Shown here piece after piece: positions 47,555-56,190 of a DNA stretch of 64,000 bases. Origin of the DNA: Pseudomonas cavernicola (lineage in GTDB: Bacteria > Pseudomonadota > Gammaproteobacteria > Pseudomonadales > Pseudomonadaceae); NCBI RefSeq assembly GCF_003596405.1, contig NZ_QYUR01000002.1:2806501-2870500 (forward strand), given 5' to 3'. Under the pieces are notes generated by a model. It was not told the origin of the DNA. It ran no database searches and saw only the letters and a program-made list of their open reading frames with translations. How positions within the stretch are numbered: position 1 is the first letter of the stretch; each line of letters begins with the position of its first letter. The position numbers and the translations under genes were made by a program.

Positions 47555-48578
47555 AAGAGCTTGGCCTGACTGGTGGGGAACGCCGCTGGTCGGCCTGGCC
47601 GGCGGCTACCTGGCCAGCCTGGTCGGCTGGCCACTGCCATGGATGATCGGCTCGTTGCTGGCGGTGATTCTGGTGCGCTGCCTGGCGGGCTGGCAGTTGG
47701 CGGAAGTGCCCGGCGCCCGCAAATGCGGGCAATGGATCATCGGCATTGGCATCGGCCTGCACTTCACCCCAGTGGTACTCGAACAGGTGCTGTCGCATAG
47801 CGGCATCATCCTGGTCGGCGCGCTGATAACCACGCTGTCCTGCCTGATAGGCGTCTCGCTACTGCGCCGCAGTGGCGAGGATCGCGCCACCGCGTTCTTC
47901 GCCAGCATGCCGGGCGGCGCCAGCGAAATGCTCAACCTCGGCGCCCGCAATGGCGCCATCGCCAGCCGGGTCGCGGCCGGGCAAAGCCTGCGTCTGCTGC
48001 TGGTGGTGCTTAGCGTGCCCGCGTTGTTCCAGTGGCTGCTTGGTGCCGGAACGCCCGTACATCAAGCCGCAGCGGTGGATTGGCGCTGGCTCGCTCTGCT
48101 GTTCCCTGCCGGTGCGCTGGTGGCGGTGTGCTGGCAACGCCTGCGCCAACCGAATCCCTGGCTGCTCGGCCCGCTAGCGGTCAGCGCGGCGATCAGCCTC
48201 GGCTTCGATCTGCAGATCGGGCTGCCCGGCTTCGCTAACACGCTGGGCCAGTGGTTGATCGGCAGTGCGCTGGGTTGCCACTTCGACCGGCTGTTCTTTC
48301 GCAGTGCGCCCGCGTTTATCGCTCGCACCCTGCTGGCTACCGTCTTGATGATGCTGTTCGCCGCGTTCGCGGCTGAGGTTTTGAGCTGGCTGGGCGCGCT
48401 GGATCAGCAGGCGCTGATGCTCGGCATGATGCCCGGAGGCATCGCCGAACTCAGCCTGACCGCCGAGGCACTACAACTCTCGGTACCGCTGGTGACGGCG
48501 TTGCAGGTGTTGCGCTTGTTGCTCGTGCTGTTTCTCGCGGAGCCAGTGTTCAGGCTCTGGCAGAAACATCAGCCCTGA
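47547..48578 (+). CDS. AbrB-family (Gp2-like) integral membrane protein
   Basis: A 343-aa protein with two homologous halves each with about five helices and conserved Gly-Pro segments ([17 protein letters not shown] near 27-43, and [19 protein letters not shown] near 117-135, matched by [18 protein letters not shown] near 289). The family name comes from E. coli AbrB, once called a regulator of ammonia monooxygenase; its transport role is not proven. Coupled to tctA, an accessory role in tricarboxylate uptake is a reasonable guess. Confidence 0.83.
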   Translation: MLERAWPDWWGTPLVGLAGGYLASLVGWPLPWMIGSLLAVILVRCLAGWQLAEVPGARKCGQWIIGIGIGLHFTPVVLEQVLSHSGIILVGALITTLSCLIGVSLLRRSGEDRATAFFASMPGGASEMLNLGARNGAIASRVAAGQSLRLLLVVLSVPALFQWLLGAGTPVHQAAAVDWRWLALLFPAGALVAVCWQRLRQPNPWLLGPLAVSAAISLGFDLQIGLPGFANTLGQWLIGSALGCHFDRLFFRSAPAFIARTLLATVLMMLFAAFAAEVLSWLGALDQQALMLGMMPGGIAELSLTAEALQLSVPLVTALQVLRLLLVLFLAEPVFRLWQKHQP

Positions 48579-49273
48579 CTCAGTTCCGGCAGTCGCCAGT
48601 CGATCGGCTCGAGGCCGTGTTGCAGGAGAAACTTATTGGTTCGGCCAAAGTGCCCGTTACCGATAAAACCGCGATGGGCGGACAGCGGCGAGGGATGCGG
48701 CGAGCGCAGGATCAGGTGCTTGGTCGAGTCGATCAGGCTTTCCTTTTTCTGCGCATGCGCGCCCCAGAGCAGGAAAACCAGGCGCGGTTGATGGGTGCTG
48801 ACCACTTCAATGACCTTATCGGTAAAGAGCTGCCAACCCTTGCCCGCATGGGAGCCGGCGAGCGCACGCTCGACGGTCAACGAGGTATTGAGCAGCAACA
48901 CGCCCTGCTCCGCCCAACTCTGCAGGCAGCCGTGCTGGGCGATCTCGATATTCTGGTCGCGCTTCAATTCCTTGTAGATGTTCAGCAGGGACGGCGGCGG
49001 TGCCACCCCCGGCTGCACCGAGAAGCACAAGCCGTGGGCCTGGCCGGGGCCGTGATACGGATCCTGGCCAATGATCACTACCTTGACCTGATCCAGCGGT
49101 GTCAGGTTGAGCGCATTGAAAATCAGCGGCCGCGGCGGATAGATCTCTTTGCCGGCCGCCGTCTCATCGCGCAAGAACTCGCTCAGCTCGCGCATATAGG
49201 GCTTGTCGAATTCCTCGCGCAGGGCGTTCTTCCAACCCGCTTCGAGTTTGATACGGTCATCCACGGCGTTCAT
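48569..49273 (-). CDS. ung: Ung, uracil-DNA glycosylase
   Basis: Removes uracil from DNA. It is 234 aa with the water-activating D71 in [15 protein letters not shown] (67-81) and the Leu-loop [12 protein letters not shown] near 190-201. The start at 49273 ([15 protein letters not shown]) is chosen for agreement with family N-termini. Convergent and overlapping (10 bp) with the AbrB-family gene. Confidence 0.97.
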   Translation of the reverse strand: MNAVDDRIKLEAGWKNALREEFDKPYMRELSEFLRDETAAGKEIYPPRPLIFNALNLTPLDQVKVVIIGQDPYHGPGQAHGLCFSVQPGVAPPPSLLNIYKELKRDQNIEIAQHGCLQSWAEQGVLLLNTSLTVERALAGSHAGKGWQLFTDKVIEVVSTHQPRLVFLLWGAHAQKKESLIDSTKHLILRSPHPSPLSAHRGFIGNGHFGRTNKFLLQHGLEPIDWRLPELSQG

Positions 49274-49357
49274 CCATCCCCCCAACAGACCTGCGCGCAG
49301 CACGGCCTTGATACAAACAAAAAGGCTATGTACCCGTTAGCCGAGCTGCAACCCTTC

Positions 49358-49423
49358 GTAGGAGCGAGCAGCGCGAGCGAATGCCCTTCAAGCAAAAGCA
49401 TCGCGGGCAGAGCCCGCTCCTAC
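49358..49423. repeat. GTAGGAGCGAGC hairpin element
   Basis: Ends GTAGGAGCGAGCAGCG and GCGGGCAGAGCCCGCTCCTAC. Its left flank (49326 onward) and core resemble 21138-21240. It lies in the 341-bp gap 49274-49614, in which no gene is seen. Confidence 0.65.
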
Positions 49424-49614
49424 AGGTTGCGCGCTTTCCAATGCACGCACTGCACTAGCTAATTCAGACATAGCCAACAAAATCGGCAACCTAGAGAAGC
49501 GCTCCGGGCAAGTCAAGGCAAGTGCTGATACAGCGCTATCACGCCGTTGGATGCTGATTGCCCTAGCACGCCCAGCAGCCAAGACTGCTGCTGAACCTAA
49601 ACCGGAGAGATGCC

Positions 49615-50028
49615 ATGGATAGCCCTACCGCGATTACCCGCGAGCGTTTGGAAGAAGCCCTGCAACACTCGCCGTTTGCCCAGATGATCGGCTTCGAACT
49701 GACCGAGTTCGCCCCCGGCCAGATCACCCTTGAGGTATTGCCGCGGCGTGAACTGACCCAGCACCACGGCTTCGTCCACGGCGCAGTGGTGGGTTTCATG
49801 ATCGACAGCGCCTGCGCCTGGGCTGCGGCCTCGGTGGTCGGCGATGTGGTGACCTCCGAGTACAAGGTCAACCTGCTGGCACCGGCAATCGGCGAGAAGT
49901 TGATCTGCCGCAGCGCCGTGATCAAGGCCGGCCAGCGCCAGGTGGTAACCCGCGCCGACGTCTTTGCCCTGCGCGACGGGCAGGAAAAGATCGTCGCCAC
50001 CGGCTTGGCGACCATCGCACGCGTGTAG
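49615..50028 (+). CDS. PaaI-like hotdog-fold thioesterase
   Basis: A 137-aa hotdog-fold protein probably hydrolysing acyl-CoA or aryl-CoA thioesters. The helix of the fold shows HHGFVHGAVVGFMIDSACAW (about 48-67), with the HGG-like motif characteristic of the PaaI group. The TAG stop lies within the first bases of repeat copy 4, so the C-terminus is at a repeat junction. Substrate unknown. Confidence 0.85.
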   Translation: MDSPTAITRERLEEALQHSPFAQMIGFELTEFAPGQITLEVLPRRELTQHHGFVHGAVVGFMIDSACAWAAASVVGDVVTSEYKVNLLAPAIGEKLICRSAVIKAGQRQVVTRADVFALRDGQEKIVATGLATIARV

Positions 50029-50083
50029 GTTGGCGCTGAGCAAAGCGATGCCCAACAAGGAGCCGCTTGCGGCTCCCCCAAGC
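50025..50083. repeat. GTAGGTTGG repeat, half copy 4
   Basis: About 59 bp of the left half (GTAGGTTGGCGCTGAGC, GATGCCCAACAAGGAGCC), ending at the stop of the regulator gene. The first bases supply the thioesterase stop codon. Confidence 0.7.
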
Positions 50084-50085
50084 GC

Positions 50086-50967
50086 TTACCCCTGGTGCAG
50101 CGCCCGGTAGTGACTGGGCGCCATGCCGACGACTTTGCGAAATAACCGCGAGAAGTAATACACGTCCTCGTAGCCCAATTGCTCGGCAACCTGGCCGATG
50201 CCCTGCTCACCCTCATCCAGTAGGCGGCAGGCGTGGGCCATTTTCAGCCGGATAAAGTCCTGGATCGGCGCATAACCGGTCAGCGCGCGGTAGGTCTTGG
50301 CGAAGTGAAAGCGCGACAACTTGAACTGCGCCGCCAGTTGGTCGAGGTTCAACGCGCCGTGCAGATGGGCGCGCATCACCGCCTGCACCGCGTCCACATC
50401 CAGCACCCGTCCAGACTTCAGCGTGGCCCTTGCCGGCAGGACCGCCAGCGAAGTCAGCAACACTTGCAGTTGGTGCGCTGCCAGAATGAAATGCGGCAGG
50501 CTCAGGCCTTGTCGGCGCAACCCAAGCAGCGCATCGAACTCCGCCAGCAGACGCGGTTGCACGCCAATTCGCCAGATCGGCCCCTTGCCCAGCGGGCGCA
50601 TAAACTCCGCCGCCAACTCGCCCTCGAAATGCACCCAGTACAGCGTCCAGGGTCGGCTGGCGTCCGCGCCGTAGGCATGCGCGCGACCTTTCGGCAGCAA
50701 GATCAAATCACCGCCGCCGACCTCGAATCGTCCATCCTCGGTGTCCAACCAACCCTGGCCGGCGCGACAATAGAGCAGTAGATGATCCTCCGGCTGCGGG
50801 CGACTCATGCGATGTTCGCAAGCCTCCGGATAAAACCCGAGCGCCAGCGGGTAACAACCCATCGCCAACGGATGACGGGCCAGCGCCCGGCGTATGCGCG
50901 GCGGCGTGATAAAGCGCACACCATTGGCCGGCAATGGCCAGTTAGAGGTTTCGACGCTGCGGCTCAT
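50086..50967 (-). CDS. mmsR: AraC-family regulator, MmsR-like
   Basis: A 293-aa regulator: arabinose-type cupin at about 40-160 (LLLYCRAGQGWLDTEDG; LILLPKGRAHAYGAD) and paired helix-turn-helix at about 195-290 (LDQLAAQFKLSRFHFAKTYR and IGQVAEQLGYEDVYYFSRLF). It is divergent from mmsA, and a 21-bp-spaced direct repeat lies between them. MmsR is the known activator of mmsAB in P. aeruginosa; that this is the functional equivalent for this cluster is inferred. Confidence 0.75.
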   Translation of the reverse strand: MSRSVETSNWPLPANGVRFITPPRIRRALARHPLAMGCYPLALGFYPEACEHRMSRPQPEDHLLLYCRAGQGWLDTEDGRFEVGGGDLILLPKGRAHAYGADASRPWTLYWVHFEGELAAEFMRPLGKGPIWRIGVQPRLLAEFDALLGLRRQGLSLPHFILAAHQLQVLLTSLAVLPARATLKSGRVLDVDAVQAVMRAHLHGALNLDQLAAQFKLSRFHFAKTYRALTGYAPIQDFIRLKMAHACRLLDEGEQGIGQVAEQLGYEDVYYFSRLFRKVVGMAPSHYRALHQG

Positions 50968-51012
50968 GCGGTTTCATCCTTCGACTCTGACGGTCCGAGC
51001 AATGATCAATCC

Positions 51013-51074
51013 CAAGATCGTCCATCCATCAACCAAGATCGTCAATCCTCAGCACGCCCAACAGTCGCTATAAA
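51013..51074 (+). promoter_or_regulatory. Tandem AraC-type operator and mmsA promoter
   Basis: CAAGATCGTC occurs at 51013-51022 and 51034-51043, exactly 21 bp apart; extended boxes CCAAGATCGTCNATCC agree at all but the N position. A -10-like TATAAA is at 51069-51074, so the -35 region overlaps the proximal box and has no consensus. This is the geometry of AraC-family class II activation. Confidence 0.7.
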
Positions 51075-51104
51075 TATTGGAAACCCCGTCCCGTGGAGAG
51101 TGCG

Positions 51105-52598
51105 ATGAGCAAGGTAATTGCGCAGTTGATTGCAGGTGAGTGGACCGAGAGCCGTTCTCGCGAGCTGATAGAAGTGACCGACCCGGCGACTCAGGAAGTC
51201 CTGGTCTTGGCCCCCAAAGCCACCCACGAGGAAATCGAAGCCGCCATCGCCAGCGCCAAGGAAACCTTCCTCAGCTGGCGTGAAGTACCGGTATCCGAGC
51301 GTGCGCGCTTGATGCTGCGTTACCAGCACCTGCTCAAGGAACACCACGACGAGCTGGCGGAAATCCTCGCCAAGGAAACCGGCAAGACCTTCGCCGATGC
51401 CAAGGGCGACGTCTGGCGCGGGATCGAAGTCGTCGAGCAGGCCGCCAACATCGCCAGCCTGATGATGGGTGAAACCGGTGAAAACGTGGCCCGCGGCATT
51501 GATACCGCCAGCTGGATTCAGCCGCTCGGTGTCTGCGTCGGCATCACCCCGTTCAACTTCCCGGCGATGATTCCACTGTGGATGTTTCCGCTGGCCATCG
51601 CCGCCGGTAACACCTTCATCCTCAAGCCTTCCGAACAGGACCCCATGACCCCCAACCGGTTGGCCGAGCTGTTTATCGAGGCCGGCGCACCGAAAGGCGT
51701 GCTGCAGGTGCTGCACGGAGGCCGCGAACAAGTCGACGCCCTGCTCACCCATCCGGATATCCGTGCCATCTCCTTCGTCGGTTCGGTGCCGGTAGGCCAG
51801 CATATCTACCGCACCGGCACCGCCCACCTGAAGCGCGTGCAGGCCTTCGCCGGGGCGAAGAACCACATGGTGATCATGCCCGACGCGAATAAGGATCAAG
51901 TCCTGAGCAACCTGGTCGGTGCAAGCTGTGGCGCCGCCGGGCAACGTTGCATGGCGATCAGCGTGGCGGTCTTCGTTGGCGAAGCGAAAAACTGGATCCC
52001 CGAACTGGCCGGACAAATGGCCGAACTGCGCCCTGGCAGCTGGAATGACCCGCACGCCGCCTACGGCCCGCTGATCAGCCAGCAAGCCAAGCAACGCGTA
52101 CAACGCCTGATTATCGAAGGCAAGGCCGAAGGTGCCGAGTGCCTGCTCGACGGCTCCCACTGCACAGTGCCCGGTTACCCCGATGGCAACTGGCTCGGCC
52201 CCAGCCTGTTCCGTGGCGTGACCACCAAGATGGGCCTGTACCGCGAGGAAATCTTCGGCCCGGTGCTGGTCTGCATGGAGGTCGAGAGCCTGGCAGACGC
52301 GATCAAGCTGATCAACGACAACCCCTACGGCAACGGCACTTCGATCTTCACCAGCTCGGGCGGTGCCGCGCGACACTTCCAGCACGACATCGAAGTCGGC
52401 CAGGTCGGTATCAACGTGCCAGTGCCGGTACCGCTGCCGTTCTTCTCCTTCACCGGCTGGAAAGGCTCGTTCTACGGGGACCTGCACGCCTATGGCAAAC
52501 AGGGCGTGCGCTTCTACACCGAGACCAAGACCGTCACCAGCCGCTGGTTCGATGAGAGCCCGGTGAGTGGGCCGAATATGACCATTCATTTGAAGTAG
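51105..52598 (+). CDS. mmsA: MmsA, methylmalonate-semialdehyde dehydrogenase (CoA-acylating)
   Basis: Converts methylmalonate semialdehyde to propionyl-CoA with NAD and CoA. It is 497 aa with the CoA-acylating ALDH features [17 protein letters not shown] (about 145-161) and nucleophile C282 in [11 protein letters not shown]. The start at 51105 is chosen over one 12 bp upstream by family length. It opens the valine pathway genes. Copied C-terminal remnants follow at 52609-52653. Confidence 0.94.
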   Translation: MSKVIAQLIAGEWTESRSRELIEVTDPATQEVLVLAPKATHEEIEAAIASAKETFLSWREVPVSERARLMLRYQHLLKEHHDELAEILAKETGKTFADAKGDVWRGIEVVEQAANIASLMMGETGENVARGIDTASWIQPLGVCVGITPFNFPAMIPLWMFPLAIAAGNTFILKPSEQDPMTPNRLAELFIEAGAPKGVLQVLHGGREQVDALLTHPDIRAISFVGSVPVGQHIYRTGTAHLKRVQAFAGAKNHMVIMPDANKDQVLSNLVGASCGAAGQRCMAISVAVFVGEAKNWIPELAGQMAELRPGSWNDPHAAYGPLISQQAKQRVQRLIIEGKAEGAECLLDGSHCTVPGYPDGNWLGPSLFRGVTTKMGLYREEIFGPVLVCMEVESLADAIKLINDNPYGNGTSIFTSSGGAARHFQHDIEVGQVGINVPVPVPLPFFSFTGWKGSFYGDLHAYGKQGVRFYTETKTVTSRWFDESPVSGPNMTIHLK

Positions 52599-52608
52599 GT
52601 GGGTTTAT

Positions 52609-52653
52609 GACAGCCCGGTGAACGAGCTGAATATAAGCTTTCAGTTGAAGTAG
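52609..52653 (+). pseudogene. Remnant of a second mmsA-like 3' end
   Basis: Just after mmsA, a 45-bp segment reads DSPVNELNISFQLK then TAG, echoing the real C-terminus [15 protein letters not shown]. It is 55 bp from the mmsA stop to this one. It may be a diverged duplicate of the gene end, or part of a lost ALDH gene; no start or other part is present. Confidence 0.6.
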
Positions 52654-52676
52654 GCTAGATAGAGGCGCTCGCGCCG

Positions 52677-52704
52677 AAACCCAGCTTGAGGCGCAGCTGG
52701 GTTT
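52677..52704 (+). repeat. Hairpin ahead of acyl-CoA dehydrogenase gene
   Basis: AAACCCAGC (52677-52685) and GCTGGGTTT (52696-52704), a 9-bp perfect stem, in the 159-bp gap after mmsA; related arms occur at 13700 and 53937. Confidence 0.55.
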
Positions 52705-52757
52705 CGCTGCGCTCTACCCCAACCTACGATCTGAACTCCTGCGCATATGGAGAAGAC

Positions 52758-53921
52758 ATGGATTTCGACCTTTCTGAAGAACAACGCCTGCTGGTGGAGA
52801 GTGCGCGGGCTTTCGCCAGCCATGAACTGGCACCGCACGCCGCCGACTGGGATCGCGACCATCACTTCCCCGTTGACGTGATCCGTCGTGCCGCCGAACA
52901 GGGCTATCTGGCCTTGTATATCGGTGAGGAAGATGGCGGCTTAGGGCTCTCGCGGCTGTCGACTTCGCTGATCTTCGAGCAGCTATCGGCCGGTTGTGTC
53001 GCCACCACCGCCTTCATGACCATTCACAACATGGCCTGCTGGATGCTCGCCAGTTTCGCCGACCAGGCGTTGAAAGCCGTATGGCTGCCACGCCTGATCA
53101 GTGGCGAATTGCTCGCCTCTTACTGCCTGACCGAACCGGACGCCGGCTCCGATGCCGCGCACCTGCGCACCCGCGCCAAACGCGAGGGCGGCGAGTACGT
53201 CATCGACGGCAGCAAGTGCTTTATCTCAGGCGCTGGCAGCACCGAAGTGCTGATCGTCATGGCGCGCACCGGTGAAGACGGCGCCAAGGGCATTTCCTGC
53301 TTTCTGGTGCCGGCCGATGCCCCCGGCGTTCGCTATGGGCGCAATGAATTGAAGATGGGCTGGTGTGCGCAGCCAACCCGTTCGATCAGCTTCGAGGGCG
53401 TGCGCATTCCGGCGGGCAACCGCATCGGCCCGGAAGGCCAGGGCTTTGTCTACGCGATGAAGGGCCTGGATGGCGGCCGCCTGAATATCGCCAGCTGCTC
53501 GCTCGGTGCGGCCCAGGCGGCGCTCGAGCAATCGCTGCGCTATGTTGAGGAGCGCAAGCAATTCGGCAAGCCGCTGGCAGAGTTCCAGGCCCTGCAATTC
53601 AAGCTCGCCGACATGCTCACCGACCTTACTGCCAGCCGGCAAATGGTGCGCCTGGCCGCGCATAAACTCGACCATAAGCACCCCGAAGCTAGTCTCTACT
53701 GCGCCATGAGTAAGCGCTTCGCTACCGACCACTGCTTTGACCTGTGCAATGCGGCGCTGCAACTTCACGGTGGCTATGGCTATCTGAATGATTACCCTTT
53801 GGAGCGCTGGGTGCGCGACAGCCGCGTACACCAGATTCTCGAGGGCACTAACGAAATCATGCGTGTGATCGTGGCGCGGCGCCTGCTGGAGCAAGGCGGT
53901 ATGCTCGATCAACTGCTGTAA
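52758..53921 (+). CDS. Acyl-CoA dehydrogenase (probable isobutyryl-CoA dehydrogenase)
   Basis: Flavoenzyme, 387 aa, with N-terminal helix MDFDLSEEQRLLVESARAF, the CLTEPDAGSDAAHLRTRAK FAD segment (about 122-140) and a C-terminal LEGTNEIMRVIVAR in which E362 is the likely catalytic base. Its place next to mmsA, two crotonase genes and mmsB suggests isobutyryl-CoA as substrate (isobutyryl to methacrylyl-CoA), which is inference from context. A terminator with seven T follows. Confidence 0.9.
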   Translation: MDFDLSEEQRLLVESARAFASHELAPHAADWDRDHHFPVDVIRRAAEQGYLALYIGEEDGGLGLSRLSTSLIFEQLSAGCVATTAFMTIHNMACWMLASFADQALKAVWLPRLISGELLASYCLTEPDAGSDAAHLRTRAKREGGEYVIDGSKCFISGAGSTEVLIVMARTGEDGAKGISCFLVPADAPGVRYGRNELKMGWCAQPTRSISFEGVRIPAGNRIGPEGQGFVYAMKGLDGGRLNIASCSLGAAQAALEQSLRYVEERKQFGKPLAEFQALQFKLADMLTDLTASRQMVRLAAHKLDHKHPEASLYCAMSKRFATDHCFDLCNAALQLHGGYGYLNDYPLERWVRDSRVHQILEGTNEIMRVIVARRLLEQGGMLDQLL

Positions 53922-53936
53922 CGGGATCACCAGGCA

Positions 53937-53975
53937 GGCTGGGCAGAGCAACGCGAGACCCAGCCCGGTTTTTTT
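53937..53975 (+). terminator. Rho-independent terminator after acyl-CoA dehydrogenase
   Basis: GGCTGGG (53937-53943) pairs with CCCAGCC (53959-53965), then CGG and seven T. Further copies of the same arms follow to 54013. This would separate the genes downstream unless read-through occurs. Confidence 0.8.
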
Positions 53976-54030
53976 GCACATGCTGGGTTTCGCTGCGCTT
54001 TACCCAGCCTACGAAAGGGACAAATCGCTT

Positions 54031-54849
54031 ATGAGCACCGCAGTAGAAGCCTACAACCCCGGTCTCTTCGACCTGACCCACAAACTGACGGTGGAAAAGC
54101 ACGGGCACACTGCCCTGCTCACCATCAACCATCCGCCGGCCAATACCTGGGATCGCGAATCGTTGATCGGCCTCAAGCAGCTGGTCGAGCACCTCAATCG
54201 CGATGACGATATCTACGCCCTGGTGATCACCGGCCAAGGCAGCAAATTCTTCAGCGCCGGGGCTGACCTGAAGCTCTTCGCCGATGGCGATAAAGCCCGC
54301 GCCCGCGAGATGGCCCGGCGTTTCGGCGAAGCCTTCGAAACCCTGCGCGATTTCCGTGGCGTGTCGATTGCCGCGATCAACGGCTACGCCATGGGCGGCG
54401 GTCTGGAATGCGCCCTGGCCTGCGACATCCGCATCGCCGAGCGGCAGGCACAAATGGCGCTGCCGGAGGCCACAGTCGGCCTATTGCCGTGCGCAGGCGG
54501 CACCCAAGCGCTGCCCTGGCTGATCGGCGAAGGCTGGGCGAAACGCATGATCCTCTGCGGCGAACGCGTCGATGCGGAAACCGCTCTGCGCATCGGTCTG
54601 GTCGAGCAAGTGGTGGACAACGGGGAAGCCCGCGGCCATGCCCTGCTGCTCGCGGCCAAAGTCGCGCGGCAGAGCCCGGTCGCGGTGCGCACCATCAAGC
54701 CGCTGTTGCAGGGCGCCCGTGAGCGTGGGCCGAACAGTTGGCTGCCCGAGGAGCGCGAGCGCTTCGTCGACCTCTTCGATGCCGATGACACCCGCGAAGG
54801 CGTCAACGCCTTCCTGGAAAAACGCGATCCACAATGGCGCAATAAATAA
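54031..54849 (+). CDS. Enoyl-CoA hydratase/isomerase family protein
   Basis: A 272-aa crotonase-fold protein. The oxyanion-hole segments appear as KFFSAGADLKLF (about 73-84) and AINGYAMGGGLECALACDIRI. One of the two acidic residues of classical hydratases is in doubt: the ALPEATVGLLPCAGGTQ loop has E but its partner region is less conserved. In this cluster methacrylyl-CoA hydration to 3-hydroxyisobutyryl-CoA is expected. The start at 54031 is chosen because the upstream in-frame part is a repeat. Confidence 0.88.
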   Translation: MSTAVEAYNPGLFDLTHKLTVEKHGHTALLTINHPPANTWDRESLIGLKQLVEHLNRDDDIYALVITGQGSKFFSAGADLKLFADGDKARAREMARRFGEAFETLRDFRGVSIAAINGYAMGGGLECALACDIRIAERQAQMALPEATVGLLPCAGGTQALPWLIGEGWAKRMILCGERVDAETALRIGLVEQVVDNGEARGHALLLAAKVARQSPVAVRTIKPLLQGARERGPNSWLPEERERFVDLFDADDTREGVNAFLEKRDPQWRNK

Positions 54850-54922
54850 ACTCTTCAGGTCGGGCGCAGCACTACGGATGCGCCCGCCTTAGACCAGATC
54901 ACCCGGACGAGACCCGCGAATA

Positions 54923-56026
54923 ATGAACGTAACTTTCGAAGAGCGCGTGAGCCGGCACGGTGCCCGCATCGGCATCGCCAGCCTGGATGCCGAACAAAGC
55001 CTGAACGCCCTCTCGCTGTCGATGCTCGAGGCATTGGACGCCAAACTGCACGCCTGGGCCGAAGACCCGGCCATCGCCTGCGTGATCCTGCGTGGCAACG
55101 GGCCGAAAGCCTTCTGCGCCGGCGGCGATGTGCGCAGACTGGTCGATGCCTGCCGCGAGCATCCAGGCCAAGTACCGCCGTTGGCCGGGCGCTTCTTCGC
55201 CGACGAATACCGCCTCGACCACCGCATTCATACCTATCCCAAGCCGCTGATCTGCTGGGCCCATGGCTATGTGTTGGGCGGCGGGCTGGGGTTGATGCAA
55301 GGCGCGGGCATCCGCATCGTCACCCCAAGCAGCCGCTTGGCGATGCCGGAAATCAATATCGGCCTCTATCCGGATGTCGGCGGCAGTTGGTTCCTCAGCC
55401 GCCTGCCAGGCAAGCTCGGCCTGTTCCTCGGCCTGACCGCCACACAAATCAATGCCCACGATGCGCTCAATCTCGGCCTGGCCGACCGCTTCCTGCGTGA
55501 CGAGCAGCAGGACGAGCTGATCCAGGGGCTACTGCAGCTTAACTGGCAAGAACAACCGGCCATGCAGTTGAACAGCCTACTCAAAGCCATGGAGCACGAG
55601 GCCAACCAGCAACTGCCGGAAGCCCAGCTGCTCACGCGGCGTAGCATTATCGACAACCTGCTCGATGTGGCCGACCTCCCCAGCGCCTGGCGGGCCATCA
55701 GTGCCCTGCAAAACGATAGCGACCCGCTGCTCAGCCGCGCAGCCAAGACCCTGGCAGCCGGTTGCCCGCTCACCGCCCACCTGGTGTGGCAGCAGATCAA
55801 ACGAGCCAAACATCTGTCACTCGCGCAAGTGTTCCAGATGGAATACACCATGAGCTTGAACAGCTGTCGCCACCCGGAATTCCCCGAAGGGGTTCGCGCT
55901 CGCCTGATCGACAAGGACAACGCGCCGCGCTGGCACTGGCCGGACGTCGCCAACATCCCCGAAGCCGTCATCGAGGCGCACTTCCAGCCGACCTGGGAAG
56001 GACCGCACCCGCTGGCGGGCTTGTAA
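54923..56026 (+). CDS. 3-Hydroxyisobutyryl-CoA hydrolase
   Basis: A 367-aa crotonase-superfamily hydrolase, longer than hydratases by about 100 residues. It has AFCAGGDVRRLVDACREHP (about 61-79), LGGGLGLMQGAGIRIV, MPEINIGLYPDVGGSWFLSR and the late HIBCH-type block EFPEGVRARLIDKDNAPRW. It would release CoA from 3-hydroxyisobutyryl-CoA, which relieves toxic methacrylyl-CoA. It is 73 bp after the hydratase gene. Confidence 0.9.
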   Translation: MNVTFEERVSRHGARIGIASLDAEQSLNALSLSMLEALDAKLHAWAEDPAIACVILRGNGPKAFCAGGDVRRLVDACREHPGQVPPLAGRFFADEYRLDHRIHTYPKPLICWAHGYVLGGGLGLMQGAGIRIVTPSSRLAMPEINIGLYPDVGGSWFLSRLPGKLGLFLGLTATQINAHDALNLGLADRFLRDEQQDELIQGLLQLNWQEQPAMQLNSLLKAMEHEANQQLPEAQLLTRRSIIDNLLDVADLPSAWRAISALQNDSDPLLSRAAKTLAAGCPLTAHLVWQQIKRAKHLSLAQVFQMEYTMSLNSCRHPEFPEGVRARLIDKDNAPRWHWPDVANIPEAVIEAHFQPTWEGPHPLAGL

Positions 56027-56040
56027 GCCACAGCAGGTAT

Positions 56041-56153
56041 GTAGGGTGGTTAAGGCCAGTGGCCGTAACCCACCCTTCGGCCCAAGGGGCCGGCCGATGG
56101 AAACAGTTGCAGCAACGGTGGGTTACGTCGCTAAGGCGACTAACCCACCCTAC
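56041..56153. repeat. GTAGGGTGG repeat between hydrolase and mmsB
   Basis: A 113-bp element starting GTAGGGTGGTTAAGGCC and ending GGCGACTAACCCACCCTAC, with inner GTAACCCACCC/GGTGGGTTAC pairing. It fills most of the 164-bp gap to mmsB. Confidence 0.65.
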
Positions 56154-56190
56154 ACCTCCTTGAAACCTTGGCCACAAGAGGACCACAACA

